From contig CANMBS010000026.1 in assembly GCA_947496145.1 (NCBI GenBank), positions 1 through 64,000 on the forward strand: a DNA stretch of 64,000 nucleotides, in the 5' to 3' direction. This DNA comes from an uncultured Pseudovibrio sp. GTDB taxonomy: Bacteria > Pseudomonadota > Alphaproteobacteria > Rhizobiales > Stappiaceae. Below, piece after piece: positions 43,231 through 51,738 of this stretch; position 1 is the stretch's first letter, and each line of letters begins with the position of its first letter. The notes beneath the pieces were generated by a model. It worked only from the letters and a program-made list of their open reading frames with translations, was not told the DNA's origin and made no database searches. The translations under genes and the position numbers were made by a program.

Positions 43231-44124
43231 ATGTCTTATATTACAGGGAACAGTGCGGGAATAAAAAACCTGCGTCTATACGGCATTATGATCACGCTTG
43301 CGGGTGCGGTGCTGCTGAGTTTTGATCCGATTTTCATTCGTTTTTCTGGTGTGAGTGGTTTTGATACGGCATTCTTGTTCGGGCTGTTTACGGCAATCTC
43401 TATGCCACTTGTTATTCAGTGGCGTGATGAGCGGGGACTGTTTGGGGTTTTGAAGGCAAGCGGCTGGCCTGTGTTGTTTTCCGGGCTGTTGATGGTGGGG
43501 AGTGCGTCTTGTCTGGTACTTAGTGTCAAGCTCACATCTGTTGCCAATACCTTTGTTATCCTGAGCGTTACCCCTGCCATCACCGCCGGATTCAGTTGGC
43601 TGCTCCTGGGGGAGGTGACACAACGGGCAACATGGTATGCGATCTTTTCTGTGATGGTTGGAATTGTCATTGTGGTTTCGGGTTCGCTTGGCTCCGGTTC
43701 ACTGGTGGGAGATGGGCTGGCGATGCTGGCGGTGGCGTGTCTGGCGCTGAACCAGACGTTGCTGCGCAAGTATAAAGAGGTCAGCCGTCTGGCGAGTGTT
43801 GGGTTAGGCGGGTTCCTGCTCGCGGTAACCATGTTCTTTCTTGCTGAGCCGTCTTCTTACAGCATGAACACATGGCTGGTTATGGCTGCTATGGGGTTGT
43901 TCAGTGCGCCATTTGGCCGTGTGCTGTCTCAGGTGGCCATACGTTACATTACAGCGACAGAAGTTGGCATGATATCGATGATACAAACAGTGCTTGCGCC
44001 ATTGCTTGCCTTCAGTTTTTTTGGGGAAGTGCCGCGTAATGAGAGCTTTGTCGGAGGAGCTGTCATTGTCCTTACCATCATTACTTACATATTCATGACC
44101 AGCAAGCAGGAAGAAAAAGCCTGA
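43231..44124 (+). CDS. EamA/DMT-family exporter
   Basis: 297 aa with ten predicted membrane helices in two EamA repeats (first ~15-140, second ~155-290). The second half contains TATEVGMISMIQTVLAPLLAFSFFGE, the conserved end of EamA domains. Substrate unknown; amino acids, metabolites or drugs are typical. It is under the twin TetR operators and overlaps trmO by the 4-bp ATGA, so the two are co-translated. Confidence 0.9.
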   Translation: MSYITGNSAGIKNLRLYGIMITLAGAVLLSFDPIFIRFSGVSGFDTAFLFGLFTAISMPLVIQWRDERGLFGVLKASGWPVLFSGLLMVGSASCLVLSVKLTSVANTFVILSVTPAITAGFSWLLLGEVTQRATWYAIFSVMVGIVIVVSGSLGSGSLVGDGLAMLAVACLALNQTLLRKYKEVSRLASVGLGGFLLAVTMFFLAEPSSYSMNTWLVMAAMGLFSAPFGRVLSQVAIRYITATEVGMISMIQTVLAPLLAFSFFGEVPRNESFVGGAVIVLTIITYIFMTSKQEEKA

Positions 44125-44534
44125 TGAGTGCAGAGCTGAAGTTTATCGGCGAAATTGAAACGCCATATGAGCAGGTGTCGGATTGCCCGAGTAATATTCA
44201 GGTGGATGGACCTGAGTGCAGGGTTGTCCTGAAGCCAGAGTACCAGCAGGCGCTGATGGGGCTTGAGGCAGGACGGCAGATCCTGTTGCTCTACTGGTTT
44301 GAAGGGACAGACAGGTCGTTGATGCAGCAACGGCGCCGGGGGCAGGCGGATCAGCCTTTGCGTGGTACGTTTGCTTTGCGTTCACCACACAGGCCCAACC
44401 CTATTGCAGTTGCCAGAGTGCCAATTGAGAAGATTAAGGATGGGGTGATCACTGTTTTAGGACTGGATTGCCTGAATGGTACAAAGCTGCTGGACATCAA
44501 ACCAGCGCTTTCCCGTGAGGTTGGTGAGCCGTAA
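44124..44534 (+). CDS. trmO: tRNA N6-threonylcarbamoyladenosine methyltransferase TrmO
   Basis: 136 aa, compact form of the TsaA/YaeB family. It methylates t6A37 of certain tRNAs using SAM. Motifs are FIGEIETPY at the N-terminus, LLLYWFEGTDR, RGTFALRSPHRPNPIAV and the later GLDCLNGTKLLDIKP. It lacks the C-terminal domain of E. coli TrmO (235 aa). Placing it behind a TetR-controlled exporter is unusual. A terminator follows. Confidence 0.9.
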   Translation: MSAELKFIGEIETPYEQVSDCPSNIQVDGPECRVVLKPEYQQALMGLEAGRQILLLYWFEGTDRSLMQQRRRGQADQPLRGTFALRSPHRPNPIAVARVPIEKIKDGVITVLGLDCLNGTKLLDIKPALSREVGEP

Positions 44535-44560
44535 CTACTGAAAGTTGCTCTGAGTACAAT

Positions 44561-44604
44561 AAAAAAGCAGCTTGCCGGGGTTATCCGGTGCAAGCTGCTT
44601 TTTG
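44561..44604. terminator. Bidirectional terminator between trmO and suhB
   Basis: AAAAGCAGCTTGC (44563-44575) pairs with GCAAGCTGCTTTT (44590-44602), flanked by A-run and T-run. Confidence 0.9.
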
Positions 44605-44631
44605 CGTTCTTATGTAAGACTTAGATAGTCT

Positions 44632-45426
44632 CTATGCCTTTGCTTTTGCCAGCATTTCACGCAGCTGAAGGTGAGTGAACTCGTTACCTGCAATGATAGA
44701 GCGGGTTTCGAACATGTTGTCCTTGCCGTTGGCATCGGACACGAAACCACCGGCTTCACGCACCAGCAGAACACCTGCTGCCATGTCCCAAGGATGCAGG
44801 CCGTTTTCCCAGAACGCATCGAGACGACCGGACGCAACCCATGCCAGATCAAGAGCCGCTGCACCTGCGCGGCGGATGCCTGCAACTTCACCCATCACGT
44901 GACGGATTTCTTTCAGTGCGCGGCCATGGTCACCAACGCCGATGAATGGAATGCCGGTGCCGATCAGGCAGTCGGTCATGTCTTTACGGGCTGCAACACG
45001 GAGGCGGCGGTCATTACAGAATGCGCCGGAACCTTTTTCTGCGGTGTACAGCTCGTCCATGATCGGGTTGTAGATCACTGCGGCTACGATCTGGCCTGCG
45101 CGTTCCAGAGCGATGGAAACGCCGAAGATCGGAATACCATGGAGGAAGTTGGTTGTTCCGTCGAGCGGGTCTACGATCCAGCGGTGTTGACCATCGGTGC
45201 CGTCCACTTCGCCGGCTTCTTCCATCAGGAGGCCGTAGGTTGGACGTGCTTTTTGCAGTTCTTCGCGGACAATTTTTTCGGCACGAAGATCAGCCTGAGA
45301 GACAAAGTCACCTGGACCTTTGCGGGATACTTGCAGGTTTTCAATTTCACCAAAATCCCGAGCCAGAGAGCGACCAGCTTTTGTCGCAGCCTGAACCATT
45401 ACGTTGAGAAGGGCCGTACGTGCCAT
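44632..45426 (-). CDS. suhB: Inositol monophosphatase family protein
   Basis: 264 aa. It has the family motifs: KGPGDFVSQADLRAEK, LLMEEAGE (metal Glu), WIVDPLDGTTNFLHG (the DPxDGTxN motif) and HPWDMAAGVLLVREAGG at the C-terminus. SuhB proteins hydrolyse inositol-1-phosphate and some take part in ribosomal RNA antitermination. It lies after efp on the same strand, with a perfect hairpin between the two genes. Confidence 0.93.
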   Translation of the reverse strand: MARTALLNVMVQAATKAGRSLARDFGEIENLQVSRKGPGDFVSQADLRAEKIVREELQKARPTYGLLMEEAGEVDGTDGQHRWIVDPLDGTTNFLHGIPIFGVSIALERAGQIVAAVIYNPIMDELYTAEKGSGAFCNDRRLRVAARKDMTDCLIGTGIPFIGVGDHGRALKEIRHVMGEVAGIRRAGAAALDLAWVASGRLDAFWENGLHPWDMAAGVLLVREAGGFVSDANGKDNMFETRSIIAGNEFTHLQLREMLAKAKA

Positions 45427-45453
45427 TTTATATTCACCGTTCCTGAATAGGTA

Positions 45454-45478
45454 ATGAGGCAGCCGTATGCTGCCTCAT
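45454..45478 (-). promoter_or_regulatory. Perfect 10-bp hairpin between efp and suhB
   Basis: ATGAGGCAGC (45454-45463) pairs with GCTGCCTCAT (45469-45478). On the transcribed minus strand no U-run follows, so it is more likely an attenuator or RNA-stabilising element than a full terminator. Confidence 0.55.
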
Positions 45479-45494
45479 CTTTGTTTCTTTTCGA

Positions 45495-46061
45495 TTATTT
45501 TTCTGCGCGACGCACGTATTCTACAGTGTCGGTGTCTACAACGATCTTCTCACCGGAGGTGATGAACGGAGGCACCATGCAGCGTACGCCGTTTTCCAGA
45601 ACTGCTGGCTTGTAAGAGGAAGACTGGGTCTGGCCTTTTACAACCGCGTCAGCTTCTACGATTTCCAGAGTGACGTGAGTTGGGAGAGAAATGCCGATTG
45701 GCTTTTCTTCGTGCAGCTCAACAGTCACGGTCATGCCGTCCTGAAGGAATGCTGCGCGCTCACCAACGAACTCTTTCTGAAGTTCCAGCTGTTCGTAGGT
45801 TTCGTTATCCATGAATACCAGCATGTCGCCTTCTTCATAGAGGAACTGATAGTCTTTCTGCTCAAGGCGAACACGCTCAACGGATTCAGTTGCGCGGAAG
45901 CGTTCGTTCAGTTTGCGGCCATCCAGCAGGTTCTTCATTTCGACCTGAGCAAATGCGCCGCCCTTACCTGGCTTCACGTGCTGAACTTTTACAACAGCCC
46001 AGAGCGTGTCCTGATGCATAAGCACGTTGCCCGGCTTAATTTCGTTGCCATTGAGTTTCAT
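45495..46061 (-). CDS. efp: Elongation factor P
   Basis: 188 aa, three beta-barrel domains. It rescues ribosomes stalled at proline runs. The tip loop [10 protein letters not shown] carries the Lys (about residue 34) that is modified in the EpmAB system. The C-terminal domain has the expected [18 protein letters not shown] 46061 ([11 protein letters not shown]) starts the conserved N-terminus; a longer frame to 46100 is unlikely. epmA/epmB are not in this window. Confidence 0.96.
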   Translation of the reverse strand: MKLNGNEIKPGNVLMHQDTLWAVVKVQHVKPGKGGAFAQVEMKNLLDGRKLNERFRATESVERVRLEQKDYQFLYEEGDMLVFMDNETYEQLELQKEFVGERAAFLQDGMTVTVELHEEKPIGISLPTHVTLEIVEADAVVKGQTQSSSYKPAVLENGVRCMVPPFITSGEKIVVDTDTVEYVRRAEK

Positions 46062-46254
46062 AGAACTACCAATCAGTTTGATAATGTTAAAGGCCGACAC
46101 GGATTGGCGCTGAGCCTTGGGTCGCAGCCTGTCTTAGGGCCTGTGCAACATAATTTTGCGCGATTTTCAAGGAAAAAGAGCGCATTGCAGGTCCATAGTT
46201 GTTTTAGTTCACCTTTCCACAAGCACATTGCTGGTGGGGGAATGAGCTCTTGCC

Positions 46255-47337
46255 TTATTGTGTGCTTTGAAGAACCGGGGAAGCTCCGATCTTTACGCCG
46301 ATTTCAGCTGCTCGTTTACTGGCTTGTTCCTGCTGTTCCAGCGAGAGGGAGTTGGCGATATCTTCCATGCCGCTATCTAAAATCCCCTGACGCCCTGCAT
46401 GGAACTGCCATGCGGAGGCTTCAATCAGATCAATGGGGCGGCCTCTGCCATTGGCGTAGATGCGGGCGAGGCGGTTCATGGCGATGGGATTACCTTTGCT
46501 TGCCGCACGTTCAAACCAGTCAGCAGCCTCAGCTTCGTTCGGGACGACACCTTCGCCTTTAAACAGCAGGGTTGCATAATAGATCTGCGCGGGGACAAGA
46601 CCGCGACGCGCAGCGCGGCCCATCCAGAAGGCAGCGCGTAAAGGATCGCGGATTTCTTCCGGCCCGTCTTTCAGGAAAATGCCAAGTTCCAGCATAGCGT
46701 CCGGATCACCGGTTTCTGAGGCACGTTCCAGCAGGTTTTTAATCTGCTTCGGATCATTTGGGCGCACCTTTCCTTCCCGGTGGAGAAGGGCGAGGTTATA
46801 GAGCGCTTCCGGGATGTTTGCAGCGGCAGCTATTTCAAGCTGCTGAGCTGCTTTTTCCTTATCAGCATTGCTGGTTGCATCAACCAGATAGAGCAGGCCG
46901 AGGCGGAGGGCCGCCTGATTGTCACCGTCTTTGGAGGCCAGTTCATACCAGCTTGCGGCGAGCGGCAAATCCTGCGGAATCCCTCTGCCGGTTTCATAGA
47001 GCACGCCCAGCAAGGTTTTTGAGCTGGTGATACCTGCTTCGGCCTGACGGGTTGCCAGCGCCAGTGCGGTTAAATACCAGCCACGCTGAAATGCGCCATA
47101 GGCCGGGTCGCCTGTGATGGTTTCTGGTGTTGGTGTGGTGCTTGGAATGATCGGGGCGATAGAAACCGGGGAGGGCAGTAGTGGTGTTCCATTTGGATTA
47201 TATGGATCAACCGGTCGGCTGCCCTCTGCTCTGGTTCCCACGCTCGGGGCCGCTTGCGCAAATGCGGTGCCCTGCCAGCCTGACAGGCTGGTCAGTGCCA
47301 GGACACACGCAAGAGAGATAGAACCAGACAGCTTCAA
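46255..47337 (-). CDS. Secreted Sel1-repeat protein
   Basis: 360 aa with a signal peptide (residues 1-28, cut after AFAQA). A Pro/Thr-rich linker (~35-75) follows, then seven Sel1-type repeats from about 85 to 330 (for example AGITSSKTLLGVLYETGRGIPQD and IYYATLLFKGEGVVPNEAEAADWF). Such proteins scaffold protein complexes in the periplasm. It lies downstream of the ThiE-like gene with a 4-bp gap and is probably in the same transcript. Confidence 0.88.
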   Translation of the reverse strand: MKLSGSISLACVLALTSLSGWQGTAFAQAAPSVGTRAEGSRPVDPYNPNGTPLLPSPVSIAPIIPSTTPTPETITGDPAYGAFQRGWYLTALALATRQAEAGITSSKTLLGVLYETGRGIPQDLPLAASWYELASKDGDNQAALRLGLLYLVDATSNADKEKAAQQLEIAAAANIPEALYNLALLHREGKVRPNDPKQIKNLLERASETGDPDAMLELGIFLKDGPEEIRDPLRAAFWMGRAARRGLVPAQIYYATLLFKGEGVVPNEAEAADWFERAASKGNPIAMNRLARIYANGRGRPIDLIEASAWQFHAGRQGILDSGMEDIANSLSLEQQEQASKRAAEIGVKIGASPVLQSTQ

Positions 47338-47341
47338 GATA

Positions 47342-47983
47342 TTATTCCTCGACTTCAGCTAGTGTGTGTGTTGAGAGAACAGCGTTTGCCTGCTCAACAG
47401 CAGCTTTAGGCCCTTCCGGGTGATTCCAGACTGCTTCACGCAGTGCTACGAATTCAGCGCCAGTTTGGGCCGCAGTGTCAACTGAGGAAACTGAGGAGCC
47501 CGCCAAAACAACACATGGGGTTTCGAAGACTTCAGACCACCAGCTTGCATAGTCCAGTGATTTGCGGTGTGGCTCTTCTTCCTGATTTAGGGAAAGGAGG
47601 CCAAAGAACATGTAGTCAACACCCATGGAGGCAATGACCATGGCATCGTGGCGGGTTTTGACGCCAGCGTGGCCGATGATACGCTCTTCGGGGAAGGACT
47701 GCATGACCTCTTCCAGCTCTTTGTCTGTGCCGGTTACATGGAGGCCATCAGCGCCGGAGCGCCCCATAATCTGAGTATTGTTTTCAATCAGGACTGCAAC
47801 GTCTTTTGCCTGAGCGAGCGGAACAAGGCGCTTTGCAGCAGCCTGTAGTTCACCTTCGTTTGCCTCTGGCATGGAGATCAACAGGCTGGCGACGTCTCCG
47901 CCTTCGAGGGCGTTCTTGAGCTGGGTTTCGAACTCATCCAGATTAAAGGATGGTGGTGTCACGAGGTAGAGACGCGGATGCAC
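47342..47983 (-). CDS. ThiE-like TIM-barrel protein (thiamine phosphate synthase family)
   Basis: 213 aa. It follows the ThiE/TenI layout: LYLVTPPSF start, ADGLHVTG, the glycine-rich HAGVKTRHDAMVIASMGVDYMFFGLLS segment and GAEFVALREAVW at the end. The INDR motif that binds the substrate in true ThiE reads IENNT here, and the lysine-rich C-terminal loop is altered, so thiamine phosphate synthase activity is doubtful. The family is widely annotated near fba in Rhizobiales. A TenI-like or regulatory role is possible. Confidence 0.75.
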   Translation of the reverse strand: MHPRLYLVTPPSFNLDEFETQLKNALEGGDVASLLISMPEANEGELQAAAKRLVPLAQAKDVAVLIENNTQIMGRSGADGLHVTGTDKELEEVMQSFPEERIIGHAGVKTRHDAMVIASMGVDYMFFGLLSLNQEEEPHRKSLDYASWWSEVFETPCVVLAGSSVSSVDTAAQTGAEFVALREAVWNHPEGPKAAVEQANAVLSTHTLAEVEE

Positions 47984-48203
47984 TGCGGTTTGCTCCTGTT
48001 GAATAGTATCTGAACTGCGGTTTTAGCTATCACAGCTCATATCAGATCTTTAGCGAAAACTCTAAACAGCGTCTCGGCGCATTTTGCAAGTGGCTGTGAC
48101 GAGAAAGGGGCAAGAGGGCGGTTCTCGACAGAAACAACAGGGGGTGTGGATGTTTTGTCGACAATGTGGTCGCCTTCTTGCGATAATGCTCCAGCTGGTC
48201 TGC

Positions 48204-48638
48204 CTAACGAAGCGAAACTAAAACAGCTCCTCCGAAAATCAGCATGATTCCCAGCCAGTTTATGAGCGTCATCTTTTCTCCCAGAAAAAAGAATGAGAAT
48301 ACGCCAACGAATACGACACTGAGCTTATCAATGCTGGCAACCTGAGCTGCGTCGCCCGCTTGTAAAGCGCGGAAGTAACAGAACCATGAAGCGCCAGTTG
48401 CCAGACCTGAGAATATCAAGAAGGTGAGGCTTTTGGGGCTAATGCTGCTGAGAGACTGCCAGCCTCCAGTTATGTGCAGCATGAAAGCAGCTGCGAGAAA
48501 AATTACGATCGTTCTTATAAAGGTTGCGAAGTCGGAGTTGATGTTTTCAACGCCCACTTTTGCAAAAATTGCTGTCAGCGCGGCAAAGCCTGCGGAAAGC
48601 AAGGCCCAGAACATCCAGTCCTGCATCAAAGTTTTCAT
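48204..48638 (-). CDS. Half-size EamA-type transporter
   Basis: 144 aa, about five membrane helices: a single EamA repeat rather than the usual two. It starts MKTLMQDWMFWALLSAGFAALTAIFAKVGVE and ends SFFFLGEKMTLINWLGIMLIFGGAVLVS, the typical repeat boundaries, so it is a complete half-size protein that should dimerise as EmrE does. Substrate unknown. It lies between the ThiE-like gene and pgk on the same strand; not clearly part of the glycolytic transcript, since a strong pgk terminator intervenes. Confidence 0.82.
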   Translation of the reverse strand: MKTLMQDWMFWALLSAGFAALTAIFAKVGVENINSDFATFIRTIVIFLAAAFMLHITGGWQSLSSISPKSLTFLIFSGLATGASWFCYFRALQAGDAAQVASIDKLSVVFVGVFSFFFLGEKMTLINWLGIMLIFGGAVLVSLR

Positions 48639-48740
48639 GAGATACCCGTAGTGTTTTTTGTTGCGAGTATGTCTGGCGATTGAAAAACTTCAGTTTCTGA
48701 TTGTGCTTATGATTTAAAATATTGCGTTTTTGGTCATGTG

Positions 48741-48763
48741 AAAAAGGGCACCGACAGGTGCCC
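48741..48763 (-). terminator. pgk terminator
   Basis: GGGCACC (48746-48752) pairs with GGTGCCC (48757-48763) across GACA. On the minus strand a U-run (A-run 48741-48745) follows. Confidence 0.88.
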
Positions 48764-48828
48764 AATTTCTGAAGTGTGGAGTGCAAATACACTTTGTGAG
48801 TTTGCATCTTTTACTCGTTTAGAGCTGA

Positions 48829-50019
48829 TTATGCTTCCAGAGCAACGACGCCTGGCAGTTCTTTGCCTTCCAGCCATTCAAGGAATGCGCCGCCAGCGGT
48901 GGAGATGTAAGAGAAATCTTCACTTGCTTTAGCGTGGTTGAGTGCTGCAACGGTGTCGCCGCCACCTGCAACAGTTTTCAGCAGGCCAGCTTTGGTTTTT
49001 TCAGCTGCGTATTGTGCTGCTGCAACGGTTGCCTTGTCGAATGGCTCGATTTCGAATGCGCCGAACGGGCCGTTCCATACGAGAGTTTTCGCAGAATCGA
49101 TCTTCTGCTTAACAACTTCAATGGATACCGGGCCAACGTCGAGCATCATTGCGTCTGCCGGGATCGCGTCCAGAGCAACTGTTTCGTTCTTTGCATTTGC
49201 TGCAAATTCCCATGCAACAACAGCGTCAGCAGGCAGAACGATTTCACAGTTAGCTTTTTCAGCTGCTTCCATGATGCGGATCGCTGTGTCCTTAAGGTCG
49301 TGTTCGCACAGGGACTTGCCAACATTGATGCCTTTTGCAGCCATGAAGGTGTTTGCCATGCCGCCGCCGATGACCAGAATGTCAACTTTGGACACAAGGT
49401 TTTCGAGCAGGTCGATCTTGGAGGATACTTTCGCGCCGCCAACAACAGCCAAAACCGGACGAACAGGCGTTGACAGAGCGGAGCCGAGAGCTTCCAGCTC
49501 AGCCTGCATGGTACGGCCTGCGAAAGCAGGAAGCAGTTTTGCGATGCCTTCGGTGGAACCGTGTGCACGGTGCGCCGCAGAGAACGCATCGTTCACATAA
49601 AGGTCGCCGTTTGCTGCCAGCTCTTTCGCGAACTCAGGATCGTTCTTTTCTTCGCCTTTGTAATAGCGGGTGTTTTCGAGCAGGAGAACGTCACCGTTTG
49701 CCATTGCGTCTACTGCTGTCTTAGCTGTTTCGCCAATGCAGTCTTGCGCGAATGCAACAGGCTTGCCGAGCAGCTCAGCAACAGCCGGAGCAACCGGAGC
49801 AAGGCTCATCTCAGCAACTTTTTCGCCTTTAGGGCGGCCAAAGTGAGCGAGCAGGACGATTTTACCGCCAGCCTCGGAGATTTCGCGGATGGTTGGCAGG
49901 ACGCGCTCGATACGAGTCGTATCGGTCACCTTGCCATCCTTCATTGGAACGTTAAGGTCCACACGGACCAGAACACGCTTGCCGGAAAGATCGGCATCAG
50001 AGAGGGTTTTGAAAGACAT
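48829..50019 (-). CDS. pgk: Phosphoglycerate kinase
   Basis: 396 aa, full length. It converts 1,3-bisphosphoglycerate plus ADP to 3-phosphoglycerate plus ATP. N-terminal [23 protein letters not shown] (RVDLNVP motif), [28 protein letters not shown] and the [12 protein letters not shown] nucleotide site are diagnostic. ATG 50019 starts the conserved N-terminus. It is downstream of gap and tkt on the same strand but separated by a lipoprotein gene. Confidence 0.96.
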   Translation of the reverse strand: MSFKTLSDADLSGKRVLVRVDLNVPMKDGKVTDTTRIERVLPTIREISEAGGKIVLLAHFGRPKGEKVAEMSLAPVAPAVAELLGKPVAFAQDCIGETAKTAVDAMANGDVLLLENTRYYKGEEKNDPEFAKELAANGDLYVNDAFSAAHRAHGSTEGIAKLLPAFAGRTMQAELEALGSALSTPVRPVLAVVGGAKVSSKIDLLENLVSKVDILVIGGGMANTFMAAKGINVGKSLCEHDLKDTAIRIMEAAEKANCEIVLPADAVVAWEFAANAKNETVALDAIPADAMMLDVGPVSIEVVKQKIDSAKTLVWNGPFGAFEIEPFDKATVAAAQYAAEKTKAGLLKTVAGGGDTVAALNHAKASEDFSYISTAGGAFLEWLEGKELPGVVALEA

Positions 50020-50106
50020 AGCCACATTCTCTATGTTGGAATTATCAGGAAAGCTGCTCAAGGATGGGACAAAAGGAAATACGAGATAACCTAGGATTAT
50101 CCGGAA

Positions 50107-50523
50107 TTACGCCTGACATAAGTCGAGTTTTCGACCGCGTGTTACCTTCTGTATGTGATTGCCTAAAGGCCCTTTGGCTTCTGGTCCATACCCATTCATG
50201 ACAAACCAACCATTGAACAATTTTAAAGTCAGAGCGTCTTTTTGAGGATTATCTCTGTAGACGAATACTATCTCTTGAAATCCTTGAGCGTTAACTCGGG
50301 TCCTAGATTTATCGACTTTAAATTCAGAAAACTTGCCATTCGGGCCAGACCAGCAATTTCTTGCAGCATCCTTAATAATTTTGAACATTTCGGCATTTTT
50401 TTCAGGGCCATATTCGATGTCCTGAAAAGTTAGTATTCGAGGGTTCTCTTTCGTTCCAGTGGGACCAGTTGCACATCCGCTTAATATGCCGAACAGAACC
50501 AGAGAGCCAATAACAAACCGCAT
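50107..50523 (-). CDS. Small lipoprotein between gap and pgk
   Basis: 138 aa. Signal with lipobox LSGCATG (Cys ~17). The mature part has two further cysteines (NCWSGPNG, LDLCQA) and strand-like segments (EIVFVYRDNPQKDALTLKLFNGWFVMNGYG). Family not recognised. It lies between gap and pgk on their strand. Its presence there is unusual and suggests a lineage-specific insertion. Confidence 0.7.
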   Translation of the reverse strand: MRFVIGSLVLFGILSGCATGPTGTKENPRILTFQDIEYGPEKNAEMFKIIKDAARNCWSGPNGKFSEFKVDKSRTRVNAQGFQEIVFVYRDNPQKDALTLKLFNGWFVMNGYGPEAKGPLGNHIQKVTRGRKLDLCQA

Positions 50524-50612
50524 ATTCTTATCCTTATTACGGCATAGTTAACTGAAAGAAAGCTGGAGATGCTGCTACAGGCACCACCAGCGTTCATTTT
50601 AGCAATTAAGCT

Positions 50613-51620
50613 TTATATGAGCTTTGCCATTGCAACGGCGGTGTCCGCCATGCGGTTGGAGAAGCCCCACTCGTTGTCGTACCAGGTAAGGATACGAACC
50701 ATATTGCCTTCCATGACCTTGGTCTGGTCCATGTGGAAGATGGAGGAGTGTGGGTCGTGGTTGAAGTCGATGGAAACGTTCTGCACTTCGGTGTAACCCA
50801 GAACGCCTTTCAGTTCGCCTTCAGCCGCTGCTTTGATTGCTGCGTTGACTTCTTCAACAGTGGTTTCTTTTTCGGTTTCGATAACCAGATCCACAACGGA
50901 AACGTTTGGAGTAGGTACGCGGATTGCAACACCGTCCAGCTTGCCAGCCAGTTCAGGCAGAACCAGTCCAACAGCTTTTGCAGCACCAGTGGAGGTTGGG
51001 ATCATGGAAGTTGCAGCTGCGCGGCCACGGTACAGATCCTTGTGCATGGTGTCGAGGGTTGGCTGATCACCGGTGTAGGAGTGTACGGTGGTCATGAAGC
51101 CCTTCTTGATACCTACGGTCTTGTCCAGAACAGAAGCTACTGGAGACAGACAGTTGGTGGTGCAAGATGCGTTGGAAACAACCAGATCTTCAGAAGTCAG
51201 GGTGTCGTGGTTTACGCCGTAAACGATGGTTTTGTCAGCGCCAGCAGCTGGAGCAGAAACCAGAACACGCTTTGCGCCAGCTTCCAGGTGCATTGCTGCT
51301 TTTTCTTTTGCGGTGAAGATGCCGGTGCATTCCATCGCAATGTCAACACCCAGCTCACCCCAAGGCAGTTCTTTAGGGTCGCGGATAGCTGTTACTTTGA
51401 TTGGACCACGACCACAATCGATAGTGTCGCCGTCTACGGTTACTTCTGCTGGGAACTTGCCGTGTACGGAGTCGAAACGCAGCAGGTGTGCGTTGGTTTC
51501 TACTGGGCCGAGGTCGTTGATTGCTACGACTTCAATATCGGTACGACCGGATTCAATGATTGCGCGAAGCACATTACGACCAATACGACCAAAGCCGTTG
51601 ATGGCTACTTTAACTGCCAT
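50613..51620 (-). CDS. gap: Glyceraldehyde-3-phosphate dehydrogenase
   Basis: 335 aa. NAD-binding [14 protein letters not shown] at the N-terminus, the catalytic Cys in [12 protein letters not shown], the His-bearing [12 protein letters not shown] and the C-terminal [11 protein letters not shown] are all canonical. The Asp/Leu region after strand 2 (INDLGP) is consistent with NAD use. Downstream of tkt (118 bp), with a strong hairpin between the two. Confidence 0.97.
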   Translation of the reverse strand: MAVKVAINGFGRIGRNVLRAIIESGRTDIEVVAINDLGPVETNAHLLRFDSVHGKFPAEVTVDGDTIDCGRGPIKVTAIRDPKELPWGELGVDIAMECTGIFTAKEKAAMHLEAGAKRVLVSAPAAGADKTIVYGVNHDTLTSEDLVVSNASCTTNCLSPVASVLDKTVGIKKGFMTTVHSYTGDQPTLDTMHKDLYRGRAAATSMIPTSTGAAKAVGLVLPELAGKLDGVAIRVPTPNVSVVDLVIETEKETTVEEVNAAIKAAAEGELKGVLGYTEVQNVSIDFNHDPHSSIFHMDQTKVMEGNMVRILTWYDNEWGFSNRMADTAVAMAKLI

Positions 51621-51701
51621 TGGGAACCTCTTTCGGTACAGCGCCTAATAGCGCCTGCATATTATATATTCTGCCAGCTTTTGCCGGCCGTCTTCTGAGA
51701 G

Positions 51702-51727
51702 GCTTCTGGCTGAGAGGAGCCAGAAGC
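51702..51727 (-). promoter_or_regulatory. 10-bp hairpin between tkt and gap
   Basis: GCTTCTGGCT (51702-51711) pairs perfectly with AGCCAGAAGC (51718-51727). On the minus strand it is not followed by a clear U-run. It probably separates or stabilises the two coding parts. Confidence 0.55.
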
Positions 51728-51738
51728 TTCATTTTTCA

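Noticed and set aside
44671-45450. Plus-strand open frame (~260 codons) opposite suhB
   Set aside because: Antisense shadow of suhB with no recognisable domain or ribosome site.
47984-48203. TPP riboswitch upstream of the ThiE-like gene
   Set aside because: No CUGAGA and no ACCUGA-type conserved blocks in the leader.
50733-51698. Long plus-strand open frame (~320 codons) opposite gap
   Set aside because: It lies wholly antisense to a highly conserved gene, has Cys/Phe-rich composition with no motif, and reflects codon bias of the true gene.
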